This document shows, in pieces, positions 1 through 8,893 of a DNA stretch of 46,079 nt (position 1 is its first letter; the number at the start of each line of letters is the position of its first letter). This DNA is from Lachnospiraceae bacterium (lineage in GTDB: Bacteria > Bacillota > Clostridia > Lachnospirales > Lachnospiraceae). The notes beneath the pieces were generated by a model. That model did no database searches. It saw only the letters and a list, made by a program, of their open reading frames with translations, and was not told the origin of the DNA. The translations under genes and the position numbers were made by a program. Where the stretch lies: contig VSOB01000022.1 in assembly GCA_009774625.1 (NCBI GenBank), forward strand, positions 1 through 46,079, in the 5' to 3' direction.

Positions 1-127
1 GTGGTTTTGTTGACTTAATGATACCATATCCCAAACCTTGACTCCATGTTTTCCGGAGTTTTCGGACAGTCTGCAAGGAGATTCTGCTGTAAAATCGACC
101 AATTATCACAATACCGGTTTGTGTATA
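1..127. other. Left edge, no gene assigned
   Basis: This is the stretch downstream of the methyltransferase stop. In related phages the terminase large subunit would come next, but no coding frame on the minus strand can be followed here. The first 18 bases on the plus strand read V-V-L-L-T-stop, which resembles the tail of an RlmD-type protein. That is too short to call. Confidence 0.3.
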
Positions 128-1384
128 TTACGCTTCTTCATCCAGCTCTTTTACGAGATCAGCGTACATGAGCTTTTCACCCTGACGCTCCACAAATATA
201 TCTTCCGGAGTAATACCATTCTCGACCGCCCTGCGTAAGATTACGGAAGCATATTTCTCATCAAGCTCCATCATGAAGCAGGCTCTGTTTGTCTGCTCGC
301 AGGCCATCATGGTCGATCCGGACCCGCCGAAGGTATCAATGACGATTGCATTCTCCTGGGAGGAATTACAGATCGGATAACCAAGCAGATCCAGCGGCTT
401 GCTGGTCGGATGATTGGCATTGCGCTTCGGCTTATCGTAATTCCATATGGTGGTCTGCTTCCTGTCGGAATACCACGGATGCTTGCCGTTCTGAAGGAAT
501 CCGTAAAGCACGGGCTCATGCTGCCACTGGTAATCTGAGCGTCCGAGCACAAGGCTGTTTTTTACCCAGATACATACACCGGCAAGATGGAACCCGGCAT
601 CGATGAATGCCTTCCTGAAGTTCAGCCCTTCCGTATCCGCATGAAAAACATAAGCGGCTCCGCCTTTCTCAAGGTGTGCCGCCATATTGAAGAATGCCGT
701 ATGCAGGAAGTTGTAAAACTCCTCGTTCTTCATGGAGTCGTTCTGTATGGTAAGGCCGCTGGAGCTTTTAAAGGAAACCCCATACGGAGGATCCGTTACG
801 ATTAGGTTTGCCTTCTTATCACCCATCAGCTTATCAACATCATTCGGATCGGTCGCATCTCCACACATAAGCCTGTGACGACCTACTGTCCAGATATCAC
901 CTTTCTCAACGAAAGCCGCTTTCTCAAGTGCCGCCGTCAGGTCGAAGTCATCATCCTCGACATCGGAGTCATTCTGTGCTCCGAAAAGGTCTGCGATTTC
1001 CTTTTCATCAAAACCTGTAAGCCCCAGGTCAAAATCAAGATCCTGCAAGGCCTCCAACTCGACCCTCAGAAGGTCATCGTCCCATCCGGCATCAAGAGCC
1101 ATACGGTTATCCGCAAGGATGTAAGCCTTTTTCTGCGCCTCGGTCATTTCGTCGACAAATACACAAGGCACTTCTGTATAGCCTTCAGCCTTCGCCGCTT
1201 CGAGCCTGCCGTGTCCGGCAATGACATTATGACCGCGGTCGATAATGAGCGGATTCACAAACCCGAACTCACGGAGCGAAGACCTTATCTTATTGATCTG
1301 TTCCGCAGAGTGAGTCCTCGCATTATTCACATAAGGAATAAGCTGGTCAATGGAGATCAGCTGCAGTTCATTAGTTGTTTTCAT
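128..1384 (-). CDS. ParB-like nuclease domain / DNA methyltransferase fusion, phage type
   Basis: A 418-residue protein, probably methylating phage or host DNA with SAM. Residues about 8-100 form a ParB/Srx-like domain with the motif GHGRLEAA at 57-64. Residues about 160-418 form an N4/N6-type amino-methyltransferase with DPPY at 198-201 and a C-terminal SAM-binding FGGSGST motif. That order (DPPY before FxGxG) marks a beta-class enzyme. I chose the ATG at 1384 over an upstream start because the N-terminal ParB consensus begins there and a G-rich ribosome site precedes it. The start overlaps the end of the metK remnant, so the two were probably translationally coupled: SAM synthetase feeding a methylase. 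The gene looks intact, unlike its neighbour. The target sequence cannot be predicted. Confidence 0.85.
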   Translation of the reverse strand: MKTTNELQLISIDQLIPYVNNARTHSAEQINKIRSSLREFGFVNPLIIDRGHNVIAGHGRLEAAKAEGYTEVPCVFVDEMTEAQKKAYILADNRMALDAGWDDDLLRVELEALQDLDFDLGLTGFDEKEIADLFGAQNDSDVEDDDFDLTAALEKAAFVEKGDIWTVGRHRLMCGDATDPNDVDKLMGDKKANLIVTDPPYGVSFKSSSGLTIQNDSMKNEEFYNFLHTAFFNMAAHLEKGGAAYVFHADTEGLNFRKAFIDAGFHLAGVCIWVKNSLVLGRSDYQWQHEPVLYGFLQNGKHPWYSDRKQTTIWNYDKPKRNANHPTSKPLDLLGYPICNSSQENAIVIDTFGGSGSTMMACEQTNRACFMMELDEKYASVILRRAVENGITPEDIFVERQGEKLMYADLVKELDEEA

Positions 1385-2094
1385 GTCGCACCAACCCCCA
1401 TTCCGCAAAAACTTCGAAGCCGCCAAGAGACAGGATGTATTTCTTCGCAACCTCAACTATCTCGGCATAAGGCACACCATCAATCTCGGTATCACCGATA
1501 GCACAGCAAAGCTCCACAGGCTTTCCTGTTTCCTGAGCCTTCATCCATGTCGGCCCCGAGCTTTCTGTTGGTAGCACCGGAGTCAACCATCGTGCCGCCA
1601 GTCCAGTCCCCGATCGGATTGATCTCTGCATCAGGATAAAGTTCCTTAAGATGCTGTGTTTCCGCATTGCTCTGGCAGATGATAAGTCTTTCCTCGTCCA
1701 TGATGTACTTGCCGTCTGAACCGTAGGTCTTATACAGAAACTCTGTAATATCCGTCAGCGCCTTCTGCTCCTCGGTGACCGGCACACCCTTAAAGATGCC
1801 ATTGTCACCGCAGCGGATCTCTTTTTCCTGATTCTTCGCAAGCTGCACATCCTGTGGTACTTCCATATAATCAACGAAAGTGTCATCACCCGTAATTCTA
1901 TGAACAATCTCACGAACTACATCTTTCTGTATATCTACACTTGTTTCCGCAATGATATGGCTGATGCCATGTCCGATGAGCACCTCGACTGCAATCTTCG
2001 GATTCTCCTGCCGTTTATATGCTTCATCAACAAGAGCTCCGGCAATTCTGTCCGCAATCTTGTCCGGATGCATCGGATTAACCTTTTCAAACAT
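1371..2094 (-). pseudogene. metK: Phage S-adenosylmethionine synthetase, broken by an internal deletion
   Basis: The frame starting at 2094 has the MetK N-terminal signature (HPDKIADRIAGALVDEA) and continues well to about 1550 (GATNRKLGADM). It then turns into nonsense and stops at 1492. The true C-terminus is in another frame: MKAQETGKPVELCCAIGDTE, ending GGFEVFAEWGL, to 1371. The switch occurs near 1545-1552. From memory of phage MetK proteins, about 25 residues between the two halves (the glycine-rich GRHGGG-like loop) are missing, so this is a deletion with frameshift, not a one-base error. A good GGAGG site lies upstream of 2094. The product should be inactive. SAM for the adjacent methylase would then come from the host enzyme. 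Confidence 0.75.
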
Positions 2095-2100
2095 TTATCT

Positions 2101-2631
2101 TTATCCTCCTGTTCTTGCCCGGAGCAGAAGCTCCATAGTGGAATCCTGCGGAGAGCCCTTAAACTCCTCAGCGCAGTTCTCTTTCACAATCTGATAAATC
2201 TCATTCCAGATGGTGGTGACCTGCTTTGAGTAGTCCATCGCCATCTTCACATAAGGAGAAGATATCGCTGCTCCGGTAGTTGGATGCTTCGCGATGTAAC
2301 CTAGCTTCGAGATCGTCTGCTCGCAGTGAATCCAACGACCCACCGTCATTGCATATTGCTCGACAAGCTGCCGGTTTACGAATCTGTCGCACTTGCGTTC
2401 CTGAAGCCAGCGGTATGTCTCCTCATATATCTGCTGCGACACGAGCGTAGTGCCATCTCGCTGCTGTTCGGTCAGGAAGTCACGGATCGGCGGCATGTCT
2501 ACAGCTTCCAGTTCTGTCGGCTGCATCATCACCTGAGCCTTCTGACCATCCTTAATCTTGTCTGCCAGGACTTTCGGCTTTCGACCCGCGCCCGGTCTTG
2601 CTCCGCCCCGGCGTGTTCCGTCTTTCGCCAT
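2101..2631 (-). CDS. Phage terminase small subunit, P27 family-like
   Basis: A 176-residue protein that would recognise phage DNA for packaging. The N-terminus is basic and glycine-rich (RRGGARPGAGRKPK), typical of P27/Terminase_4 small subunits. A helical core with VNRQLVEQYAMTVGRW follows, and the C-terminus is predicted helical. It lies seven bases before metK in the same operon and after an HNH endonuclease, the usual order in Firmicutes tailed phages. The large subunit would be to the left, outside the window or lost. Family assignment rests on the N-terminal motif and gene order. Confidence 0.75.
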   Translation of the reverse strand: MAKDGTRRGGARPGAGRKPKVLADKIKDGQKAQVMMQPTELEAVDMPPIRDFLTEQQRDGTTLVSQQIYEETYRWLQERKCDRFVNRQLVEQYAMTVGRWIHCEQTISKLGYIAKHPTTGAAISSPYVKMAMDYSKQVTTIWNEIYQIVKENCAEEFKGSPQDSTMELLLRARTGG

Positions 2632-2657
2632 TTGAATTCACCCCGTTTCTGTTTGAT

Positions 2658-2688
2658 TGTTTGAAAAAAGACTGTGCTTTTTCAAACA
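2658..2688. repeat. 11-bp inverted repeat in a 270-bp gene-free stretch
   Basis: TGTTTGAAAAA (2658-2668) and TTTTTCAAACA (2678-2688) are perfect inverted arms around a 9-base loop. The stretch 2632-2903 holds no gene I can support. The hairpin lies between the HNH gene and the terminase gene and may be a weak terminator or a regulatory site. Confidence 0.5.
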
Positions 2689-2903
2689 CAGCCTTGCACA
2701 CCAATCGTTAAATATTTCCTTTATTTTCGCGGTTTACGGTAAAATCGAACACCCGGTCAATAGGGTGTTTGAAATCCCGAAAAATTCACGCGTGACCCCC
2801 GCGCCGTTCCCTGGGGAGAGTCGCACAGAGATTCATACCGCCCCTGCCCCATCGTATATATGAGAGCCCCTGCGATTGATTCCTCGATAATTTTCAAACA
2901 AAA

Positions 2904-3269
2904 TCAATCGCGCTTATTGTGCCAGCGGTCACCTCGCTCCGCATGTATACGGCTGTGGCAGCTCTTGCACAAAGATATAAGGTTGTCTCTCGCATGCGTA
3001 CCACCCTCGGACAAAGGTACAATGTGATGCACCTCCTCGACCGGCACGATGACTCCTCGCTCGAAGCACTTCTCACAGAACGGATGCTCCTTTGCATACG
3101 CAGCTCTGATCCTTGACCAGGCTCGCCCATACCTACGGCGTACAGCAGGATCCCTGTCGTACTTCTCGTAACGGGCATTTTCTTCTTTCTGGTGTTCCTT
3201 GCAGAACCGTCCGTGCGTCAGGTTCGGACAGCCCGGATGGGAACACGGTCTTGCTGGTTTATATGGCAT
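2904..3269 (-). CDS. HNH endonuclease, phage packaging-associated
   Basis: A 121-residue small nuclease. The N-terminal half carries a zinc-type pattern (CSHPGC, then CKEH). The C-terminal half holds the HNH core: CEKCF, EEVHHIVPLSEGG, DNLISLCKSCHSRIH. I start it at the ATG at 3269, preceded by AAGGTGAAGCT. The upstream in-frame codons look like leader sequence. HNH proteins next to terminase genes commonly assist DNA packaging and terminase cleavage in Firmicutes phages. That role is inferred from position. Confidence 0.85.
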   Translation of the reverse strand: MPYKPARPCSHPGCPNLTHGRFCKEHQKEENARYEKYDRDPAVRRRYGRAWSRIRAAYAKEHPFCEKCFERGVIVPVEEVHHIVPLSEGGTHARDNLISLCKSCHSRIHAERGDRWHNKRD

Positions 3270-3292
3270 AGCTTCACCTTCTTCCCATAACA

Positions 3293-3326
3293 AAAGCCCC
3301 ACAAGGATTGTGTCCCTGCGGAGCTT
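3293..3326 (-). terminator. Probable intrinsic terminator after the DUF1492 gene
   Basis: On the minus strand an imperfect stem pairs an AAGCTCC arm with a GGGGCTT arm around a central ACA-rich loop, and runs into a short T-rich stretch. It sits just after the 3400-3810 gene and before the HNH gene. Confidence 0.5.
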
Positions 3327-3399
3327 CTATCATTCTGCTTTCGTCAGTATAACAATATCATAGGACCCTATGTGAAAAACAGTGAAAAATAGTGAAATC

Positions 3400-3810
3400 T
3401 TATTTCTCAGGTACGTGGACAAGGCTTAATGCTTTGCTATGCAGAAGATGCACGTTCCTTACGGAATAGTTCATCTCGGCAGCTATATCCTCCCACGTAT
3501 GAAAGCACAGATATCTTAACTCCAGAAGCATTCTGCATTCCACAGGCTCCACGGCATTAATGACATCCGACACCTCTTTCTTGAGTGCGACAAGTTTTTC
3601 TATCTCGGCCTTTATCTCATCCTCGACCATCATGATCTTGATTATGATATCCTCTGTCCTCGAATGACTCTTGTTGGGATTCTTCGGCATGTCGGACAAG
3701 GTGCTGCTGGTCTTGGTAAGAAGTGTACGCAGGGATTCAATCTGCTCCAGCTTGCTGTTGATCCTCTGGTCTATGCGAAATGCCTGGTTTAAATATTCTT
3801 TTGCTGTCAT
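3400..3810 (-). CDS. DUF1492 / sigma-70 region 4-like phage regulator
   Basis: A 136-residue protein. The N-terminal two thirds is a long charged helix (coiled-coil-like, residues about 10-85). The C-terminus has a helix-turn-helix resembling sigma region 4: LELRYLCFHTWEDIAAEMNY followed by SVRNVHLLHSKAL. This fits the DUF1492/ArpU-like proteins that sit at the end of early operons in Firmicutes phages and are thought to switch on late genes. An excellent site (AGGAGGAATTAAC) precedes the ATG. The start overlaps the upstream small gene by four bases. Confidence 0.8.
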   Translation of the reverse strand: MTAKEYLNQAFRIDQRINSKLEQIESLRTLLTKTSSTLSDMPKNPNKSHSRTEDIIIKIMMVEDEIKAEIEKLVALKKEVSDVINAVEPVECRMLLELRYLCFHTWEDIAAEMNYSVRNVHLLHSKALSLVHVPEK

Positions 3811-4025
3811 GTTAATTCCTCCTGTAATTTCTTCAGCAGTCGTTTTCCGTCTACGGAAGTGAGCTGCCCAAACCAGTCGGAACAGAAGAATCTCTCGCAG
3901 TCTTCTACCATGAGCTTAGCGTCTTTGTTCTTCGGGTTTCTTTTCAGTTTCTTTCCTGCCGTGCGGTAATCCTTAACAGCCTGAAGGATAATCGCATTGG
4001 CAAGATTCTCATAAGGATCGGTCAA
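3807..4025 (-). CDS. Small phage protein, unknown
   Basis: A 72-residue basic protein (MTDPYENLANAIILQ..., then KKLKRNPKNKDAK). No catalytic motif is visible. It overlaps both neighbours by four bases (ATGA junctions), so it is certainly translated as part of the early operon. Similar small proteins commonly sit between the SNF2 helicase and DUF1492 genes in clostridial prophages. Confidence 0.65.
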   Translation of the reverse strand: MTDPYENLANAIILQAVKDYRTAGKKLKRNPKNKDAKLMVEDCERFFCSDWFGQLTSVDGKRLLKKLQEELT

Positions 4026-5377
4026 CGCTTCACCTTAAGATTTGCTTTTACGGCATCGATAAGAGCATTCTGTGTCTTCTCCTTCTGCCGCAGGGCTTTC
4101 ATGACATTCTCGTCAATCGTATCCTTAGCGATAATGTGATGTATTATGACCGTATCTGTCTGCCCTTGCCTGTGAAGCCTTGCATTCGTCTGCTGATACA
4201 ATTCCTGAGACCAAGTAAGTCCGAACCATATCAATGTTGAACCGCCAGTCTGAAGATTAAGACCGTGCCCTGCTGATGCAGGATGAATAATCGCCACGGG
4301 AATATCACCATTGTTCCAATCTGCAATATCCTTCGATGTCTTAATCTCCCTGACATCAAATCTGGACTTGATACGCTCGGCATCATGCTGATACCAGTAA
4401 GCAACCAACACGGACTTGCCATTGGCTCCCTCAAGCAGGTCTTCCAGTGCATCCAGTTTCCGGTCATGGATGAAAAGGCTGTTTTTCTCATCATCGTAGA
4501 CTGCTCCGTTGGCCATATGCAGCAGCTTGCCGGAAAGAACCGCTGCATTGACAGCATCAATCTCTTTACCCTTGATCTTCGCCACCATGTCATCCCGGAA
4601 CCGGTCATATACGTCCCGCTCCTTCTCGCTCATGTAAACAGGAACCTCGTTGATGACGCATTCCGGCAGTTTCAGATAATCGCAGGACTTCATCGAGATG
4701 GTAATGTCCTCGATTCTCTTATAAATCTGATCCTCTGCTCCCGGCAGCGGCTTATATGAAAAAACAATCTCCGCATTTCGCTTGTCCGGTGTAAAGTAGG
4801 CATTCCGGTAATTCGTGATATACCTTCCGAGCCGTTTCCCAAGGTCAAGCACCCGGAACTCCGCCCACAGATCCATAAGCCCGTTGGAAGAAGGTGTACC
4901 GGTCAATCCCACAATCCTCTTTACATAAGGTCTGACTTTCAGAAGGCTCTTGAAGCGCTTTACCTGATAAGACTTAAAGCTGCTGAGCTCATCAATCACG
5001 ATCATGTCAAATCGGAAAGGTATCCCGCTCTTGTTTACGAGCCAGTCCACATTCTCCCTGTTGATGATATAGATATCCGCACGCTGCATCAGTGCCGCCT
5101 TCCTTTCTGCCGCCGTACCGACTACCACCGAATACTTCAGACTCTTCAGGTGATCCCACTTCTGCATTTCCGAAGGCCATGTATCCCTCGCCACTCGCAG
5201 AGGTGCAATTACAAGAACTTTCCCGATAACGAACTGGTCAAGGATCAGGTCAAATAATGCCGTCAACGTAATTACGCTCTTGCCAAGACCCATTTCAAGA
5301 AATACCGCTGCTATTGAATGCTGCAGAATAAACCTCGTTGCATATTTCTGATAATCATGTGCGTTGTATCTCATCAA
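4022..5377 (-). CDS. SNF2-family DEAD/DEAH helicase, phage
   Basis: A 451-residue superfamily 2 ATPase. Walker A is GLGKS at residues 30-34. Motif II is the DEL-type IDELSSF. Motif III is GLTGTPSSN. The helicase C half ends in the motif VI-like NARLHRQGQTD. This is the compact SNF2 form found in Firmicutes prophages next to VRR-NUC and VapE, where it probably remodels protein-DNA complexes during replication. The start overlaps the VRR-NUC stop by about 20 bases. All motifs are present, so the gene looks intact. Confidence 0.9.
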   Translation of the reverse strand: MMRYNAHDYQKYATRFILQHSIAAVFLEMGLGKSVITLTALFDLILDQFVIGKVLVIAPLRVARDTWPSEMQKWDHLKSLKYSVVVGTAAERKAALMQRADIYIINRENVDWLVNKSGIPFRFDMIVIDELSSFKSYQVKRFKSLLKVRPYVKRIVGLTGTPSSNGLMDLWAEFRVLDLGKRLGRYITNYRNAYFTPDKRNAEIVFSYKPLPGAEDQIYKRIEDITISMKSCDYLKLPECVINEVPVYMSEKERDVYDRFRDDMVAKIKGKEIDAVNAAVLSGKLLHMANGAVYDDEKNSLFIHDRKLDALEDLLEGANGKSVLVAYWYQHDAERIKSRFDVREIKTSKDIADWNNGDIPVAIIHPASAGHGLNLQTGGSTLIWFGLTWSQELYQQTNARLHRQGQTDTVIIHHIIAKDTIDENVMKALRQKEKTQNALIDAVKANLKVKR

Positions 5378-5636
5378 TCATTCCTCCAATCTGCTCCGGG
5401 TTGTCAATGAGATAGACCTTGAAGCCGAGACTCTCTAACTGTCTCTTTCGTCTTTCCTGAAGCAGTCTCATCTTTTTACCCGGAGCCTTAAGTTCTGCAA
5501 ACACAATATATCCACCTGGCATAAGCACAATACGATCAGGCACGCCATTAAATTCCGGACTTACAAACTTTAATGCCAGACCGCCAGCAGCCTTTACTGC
5601 CAAACGAAGCTTCTGTTCGATATACTTTTCATTCAT
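5355..5636 (-). CDS. VRR-NUC domain nuclease
   Basis: A 93-residue PD-(D/E)XK nuclease of the VRR-NUC type. The core reads GVPDRIVLMPGGYIVFAELK, with D and ExK as the metal ligands. The ATG at 5636 is preceded by AGGAAAGAGG, and the upstream in-frame codons do not match the family. Its partner is the SNF2 helicase immediately downstream, an almost fixed pair in phages. It probably resolves branched DNA. The 154 bases upstream of it (5637-5790) contain no supported gene. Confidence 0.85.
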   Translation of the reverse strand: MNEKYIEQKLRLAVKAAGGLALKFVSPEFNGVPDRIVLMPGGYIVFAELKAPGKKMRLLQERRKRQLESLGFKVYLIDNPEQIGGMIDEIQRT

Positions 5637-5790
5637 AAAAAACCTCTTTCCTAATGTGACACAGGAACACAGCGGCACAACTATTCCCTTATATTTTTAT
5701 ACGCGTGCGCGCTCACAGACATCCATCACCTTACTTTTAGATAAAACCCGTTTCGAATATAAGGAAAAATAATTGTGTCGTGCGTGTCAC

Positions 5791-7783
5791 TCATTTCGTT
5801 TTCTGGTATTGACGCTGTCTGCCATACAAAGGCTGACGCCTGATCACAGTGGTGCGTTCCCATCCATCGACCTGTGCCATCATTGCTGCAATGGCATAGC
5901 TGTCCGCAGGCTTCATCTCCTGAAGGCTTTTGCCGAAACACTCGCACCATATTTCCGCATTGCTGACCGAAGTGCGCTCCACCTTTCCGTCCTGAATGGG
6001 TTTGCCAAACTCGCAGCCGTTTAAATAGTTCCGCCTTGCCACAAGTTCCATATCATCCCAGTCCTCCGGAAGCTTTGACCTTTTCGATATCTGCTTTCTT
6101 CATACCGGCAAGCTCCCCGATTTCAATCACCCAGAAGCCCTGCAGCTTCTCCGCGCCGGACTTGTCGTCCATATCGGTAAGAGACAGAGTCTCCGAGTAA
6201 TACTCAGGCGTGACAAGATCCTTTACGATAGTGCTCTTACCAATACCCTGATCACCATCCAGCACCGGAACCGAGTCAAACTTTATGCCGGGAACATAGA
6301 TTCCCGCTACCGCTGCAGCAAAAGTCTTTCTGGTAACAGTACGGACATACTCGGTATCATCCGCCTGAAGGTATTTGATGAGCAGGCTCTCCACACGCTT
6401 TACTCCGTCCCATACAGGAAGCGCATTCAGATAATCCCTTATCGGATGGAAATGCCTGTCGTCCGCAACCTTCGTAAATGCCACATCATGGTTACGGCTT
6501 GAAAAAGGAAGATATCTCACATCAATAATGGATTTAAGCTGTGCAGTATCCGCATCCCGCCAGAAAGTATTCCCCTCCGGACGCTCCCAGGGCAGCGGAC
6601 CCGTCACCTGTATGCGGTTCGCCATCTCATTGAAAGCGAAGTTATTGAAATCAGGATCACTGTTTAAGATCAAGTTTAGGTTATATACGCTATTCTCAAG
6701 AAGCTGTGACCTCGGCTGGTATTTCAGCTTTGTCTTCCACTCATCATCATCGACAGCAGTAAAATCCACCTCAGCCTGTGCCAGCCTCTCATTGGCCGCA
6801 AGGAGTTTTACCTCATCCACCTGTATGGCAAAATCGCACATAGCTTTAAAGGAAGCCTTGTCATCAAGATCTCCAAACCTATGGGTACGGACGATATCAA
6901 AAGCGTTGCAGAGCTTCAGATATGCAGCATCCTTTGCATGATGGGAATATACGAACTTATCGTCCTTGATCTCCACACCGGCCACGCTGGAGGACTCGAT
7001 CAGGTGAAACCTGTCAGGCTTATCGGTCGGCTCATATACATCAGAAAGAAATGTGTCCAGTGCCTTGGTGATCGGATAAAACGCCCTGTTGAACAAACCG
7101 ACCACACCGTCCTTATCAAGAGGATCCTGCACCTTCTGCTGCGCCACCGTATTTGCCTTGCTCTCTCTGGATGATGTAGGCAGCTGCGTAGGATTCGTCC
7201 ACTCCGGATGCGCAGACAGAATATCGTCCGGATCAAGCCAGCCGCCGTCAGCCTCCTTATATACAAATGTCCCGTTTGCCGGAGTTGAAGGCCAGTACAT
7301 CAGCTGGTTCGGCTGATAAGAGCACTCGTCGAACATATCGATACCGAGTATCTGTGCAAGATAGCGGGATACCGCCACGAACTCCTCCGAGGTGACATCC
7401 CTTGTCAGCGGAAAGATCAGCCTGACCCTCGGCTCGTCCACGGTGCTGCTGTGGGTAGTATAGAGAACAGATGTATACGGAGTGATGTTCTCGTAATCGT
7501 CCAGAAACTCCTTTGTAATCCGGTCGCCGTCAAGCGCGATCATGGAACGCTTCTCCACAGTATCGACCTTGCGTCTACCGCCTTTAAGTACACCTGCCAC
7601 AAAACCGCCGTGGTCTTTGGCCGCGTCCTTAGCGGACTTACTCATCTTCTTATATTCCTCAACCGATTCCGTGGTATGCATCGTCGATTTGAGCCTTGCT
7701 TTCAGATCATCAAACTTCACAGTCTTGTTGACCCATTTTTTCGCCTGACGGCTGTTGCCGTAGGCTATTGCTAAATCGCGCAT
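5791..7783 (-). pseudogene. VapE-type primase-helicase, split by an internal deletion
   Basis: The 5' part (7783 to 6053, 576 residues) has an N-terminal primase-like region (ALDGDRI near residue 85) and a VapE P-loop ATPase with Walker A GIGKS at about 513-517 and the IEIGELAGM motif. It breaks off right after DIEKVKA. The C-terminus continues in another frame (DWDDMELVARRNYLNG to GWERTTVIRRQPLYGRQR, stop at 5791). From memory of the family, about 120-150 residues that follow Walker B (sensor region, HPRQ...TTN) are absent. The junction near 6070 has the short overlap CTT, fitting deletion between microhomologies. The ribosome site AGGAGG and the start overlapping the upstream stop are intact. 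The helicase should be dead. Confidence 0.8.
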
Positions 7784-8406
7784 TATCTGAACCTCCTGAC
7801 TCTCGGCGTCTTGCCATGTTCAAACCTGGCCTGTCTTGCCATACGGTAAGCACGTTCCGTAGCCCTCTCGTCCATGCTCCAAAGGTAATTGGAGTCATCG
7901 CCAAACAGGCTAAACTTGCCGTGCTTATCAATGCCCGGATAGGCACCAAAGTGATCCCCGTCTATGGTCTCGAAATTATAGAAGTTCGGCCAGCCATGAT
8001 GATCGTGATATGCTTCCGTTTGCAGGTTGCCCAAAATCTCATACATATCTTCGCCATCAGGGATATTCCCGACTACCAATACTGCTGTTTTGGATACACC
8101 AAAACGGTCATCATCGTCATAGCCAAGATCAGAAAAGCAAATAATCTTTCTCACATCCTCGTCAGTCATGACACCTTTGACCTCGACATAGATATCGCAA
8201 TGCCGTTTAAACAGCCCGTGATTAACAGTCACATCATGTAACAGGAAGTCCGGGAGATAATAAATTCCATTTCCGAGATCATAACCTTCCGGCTCGTACT
8301 CCCACTTGACCCCGAGCGTATCAAAGAAGACTGCCCACCTTGCTTCCAGACGGGATCGGAACTTATATCCCTTATATTCTGTCTGTATTGCTTTAATTCT
8401 GGTCAT
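7783..8406 (-). CDS. Nuclease-like phage protein, unknown
   Basis: A 207-residue protein. The N-terminal half looks like a PD-(D/E)XK fold: RSRLEARWAVFFDTLGVKWEYEPEGYDL, then YLPDFLL and DIYVEVKG, where D and ExK could bind metal. This is the layout of small phage endonuclease-like proteins that begin with a KFRSRLEARWA-type motif. The C-terminal half is aspartate-rich and unassigned. It is translationally coupled on both sides by overlapping start and stop codons. Function is inferred from fold motifs only. Confidence 0.65.
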   Translation of the reverse strand: MTRIKAIQTEYKGYKFRSRLEARWAVFFDTLGVKWEYEPEGYDLGNGIYYLPDFLLHDVTVNHGLFKRHCDIYVEVKGVMTDEDVRKIICFSDLGYDDDDRFGVSKTAVLVVGNIPDGEDMYEILGNLQTEAYHDHHGWPNFYNFETIDGDHFGAYPGIDKHGKFSLFGDDSNYLWSMDERATERAYRMARQARFEHGKTPRVRRFR

Positions 8407-8759
8407 CCCTGCTCCACCTCCTCAAACCTGCTGTTGAAGTAACGCACCTTCTGTCTTCGCTGCTTTGCCTTGGTAATCTCGATTTCCATACCCTCCGATA
8501 TACGTTCGCTTAATACCCAGACCTCGCTGCACTTGCCCATAAGGACAATGTCCATAAAGACGACAAGGTCGCACTCGGCAGGATCGGCATCCTTCATGAA
8601 CTGCGGAAACATGAGATGCGGAGCCAATGGTATCTGCCCTTGATCAAAAGCGTACCTACAGAAGTCCCTCGCCTTTTTGATGTTGGTTTCTGTGTCACCA
8701 GAGTACGGGCTGCAGATATACACGAGCGGCCTGTACTGTCTGTCAGTTGTGTTCGTCAT
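8403..8759 (-). CDS. DUF4406 family protein, deoxyribosyltransferase-like
   Basis: A 118-residue protein with the DUF4406 signature: YICSPYSGD near residue 13, IPLAPHLMFPQF, and VWVLSERISEGM. These proteins resemble nucleoside 2-deoxyribosyltransferases. In phages their role is not settled; nucleotide salvage is the usual guess. I start it at the ATG at 8759, preceded by an AGGAGGTA-like site. Upstream in-frame codons run into the untranslated region after the terminator at 8867-8888. Confidence 0.8.
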   Translation of the reverse strand: MTNTTDRQYRPLVYICSPYSGDTETNIKKARDFCRYAFDQGQIPLAPHLMFPQFMKDADPAECDLVVFMDIVLMGKCSEVWVLSERISEGMEIEITKAKQRRQKVRYFNSRFEEVEQG

Positions 8760-8866
8760 ACGAATACCTCCTGTAAATTGAATTTTCAGAGTTTGCCCTC
8801 TAATGGGTAGCCTTGGCAGGAAACTGAATCTGACGTTTTGACACAACTTTTTATAAAAAAAATATC

Positions 8867-8888
8867 GGGACTGCTTTTACACAGTCCC
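8867..8888 (-). terminator. Intrinsic terminator of the 8916-9458 gene
   Basis: GGGACTG and CAGTCCC form a perfect 7-bp stem with an 8-base loop. On the minus strand it is followed by GATA and a run of eight T. It ends the transcript of the upstream gene and isolates it from DUF4406. Confidence 0.85.
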
Positions 8889-8893
8889 AACCA

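Noticed and set aside
1..18. Possible tail of a second RlmD-type gene on the plus strand (V-V-L-L-T-stop)
   Set aside because: Only 18 bases, and it lies in the opposite orientation to the intact gene, so it cannot be the partner attachment site of a simple insertion.
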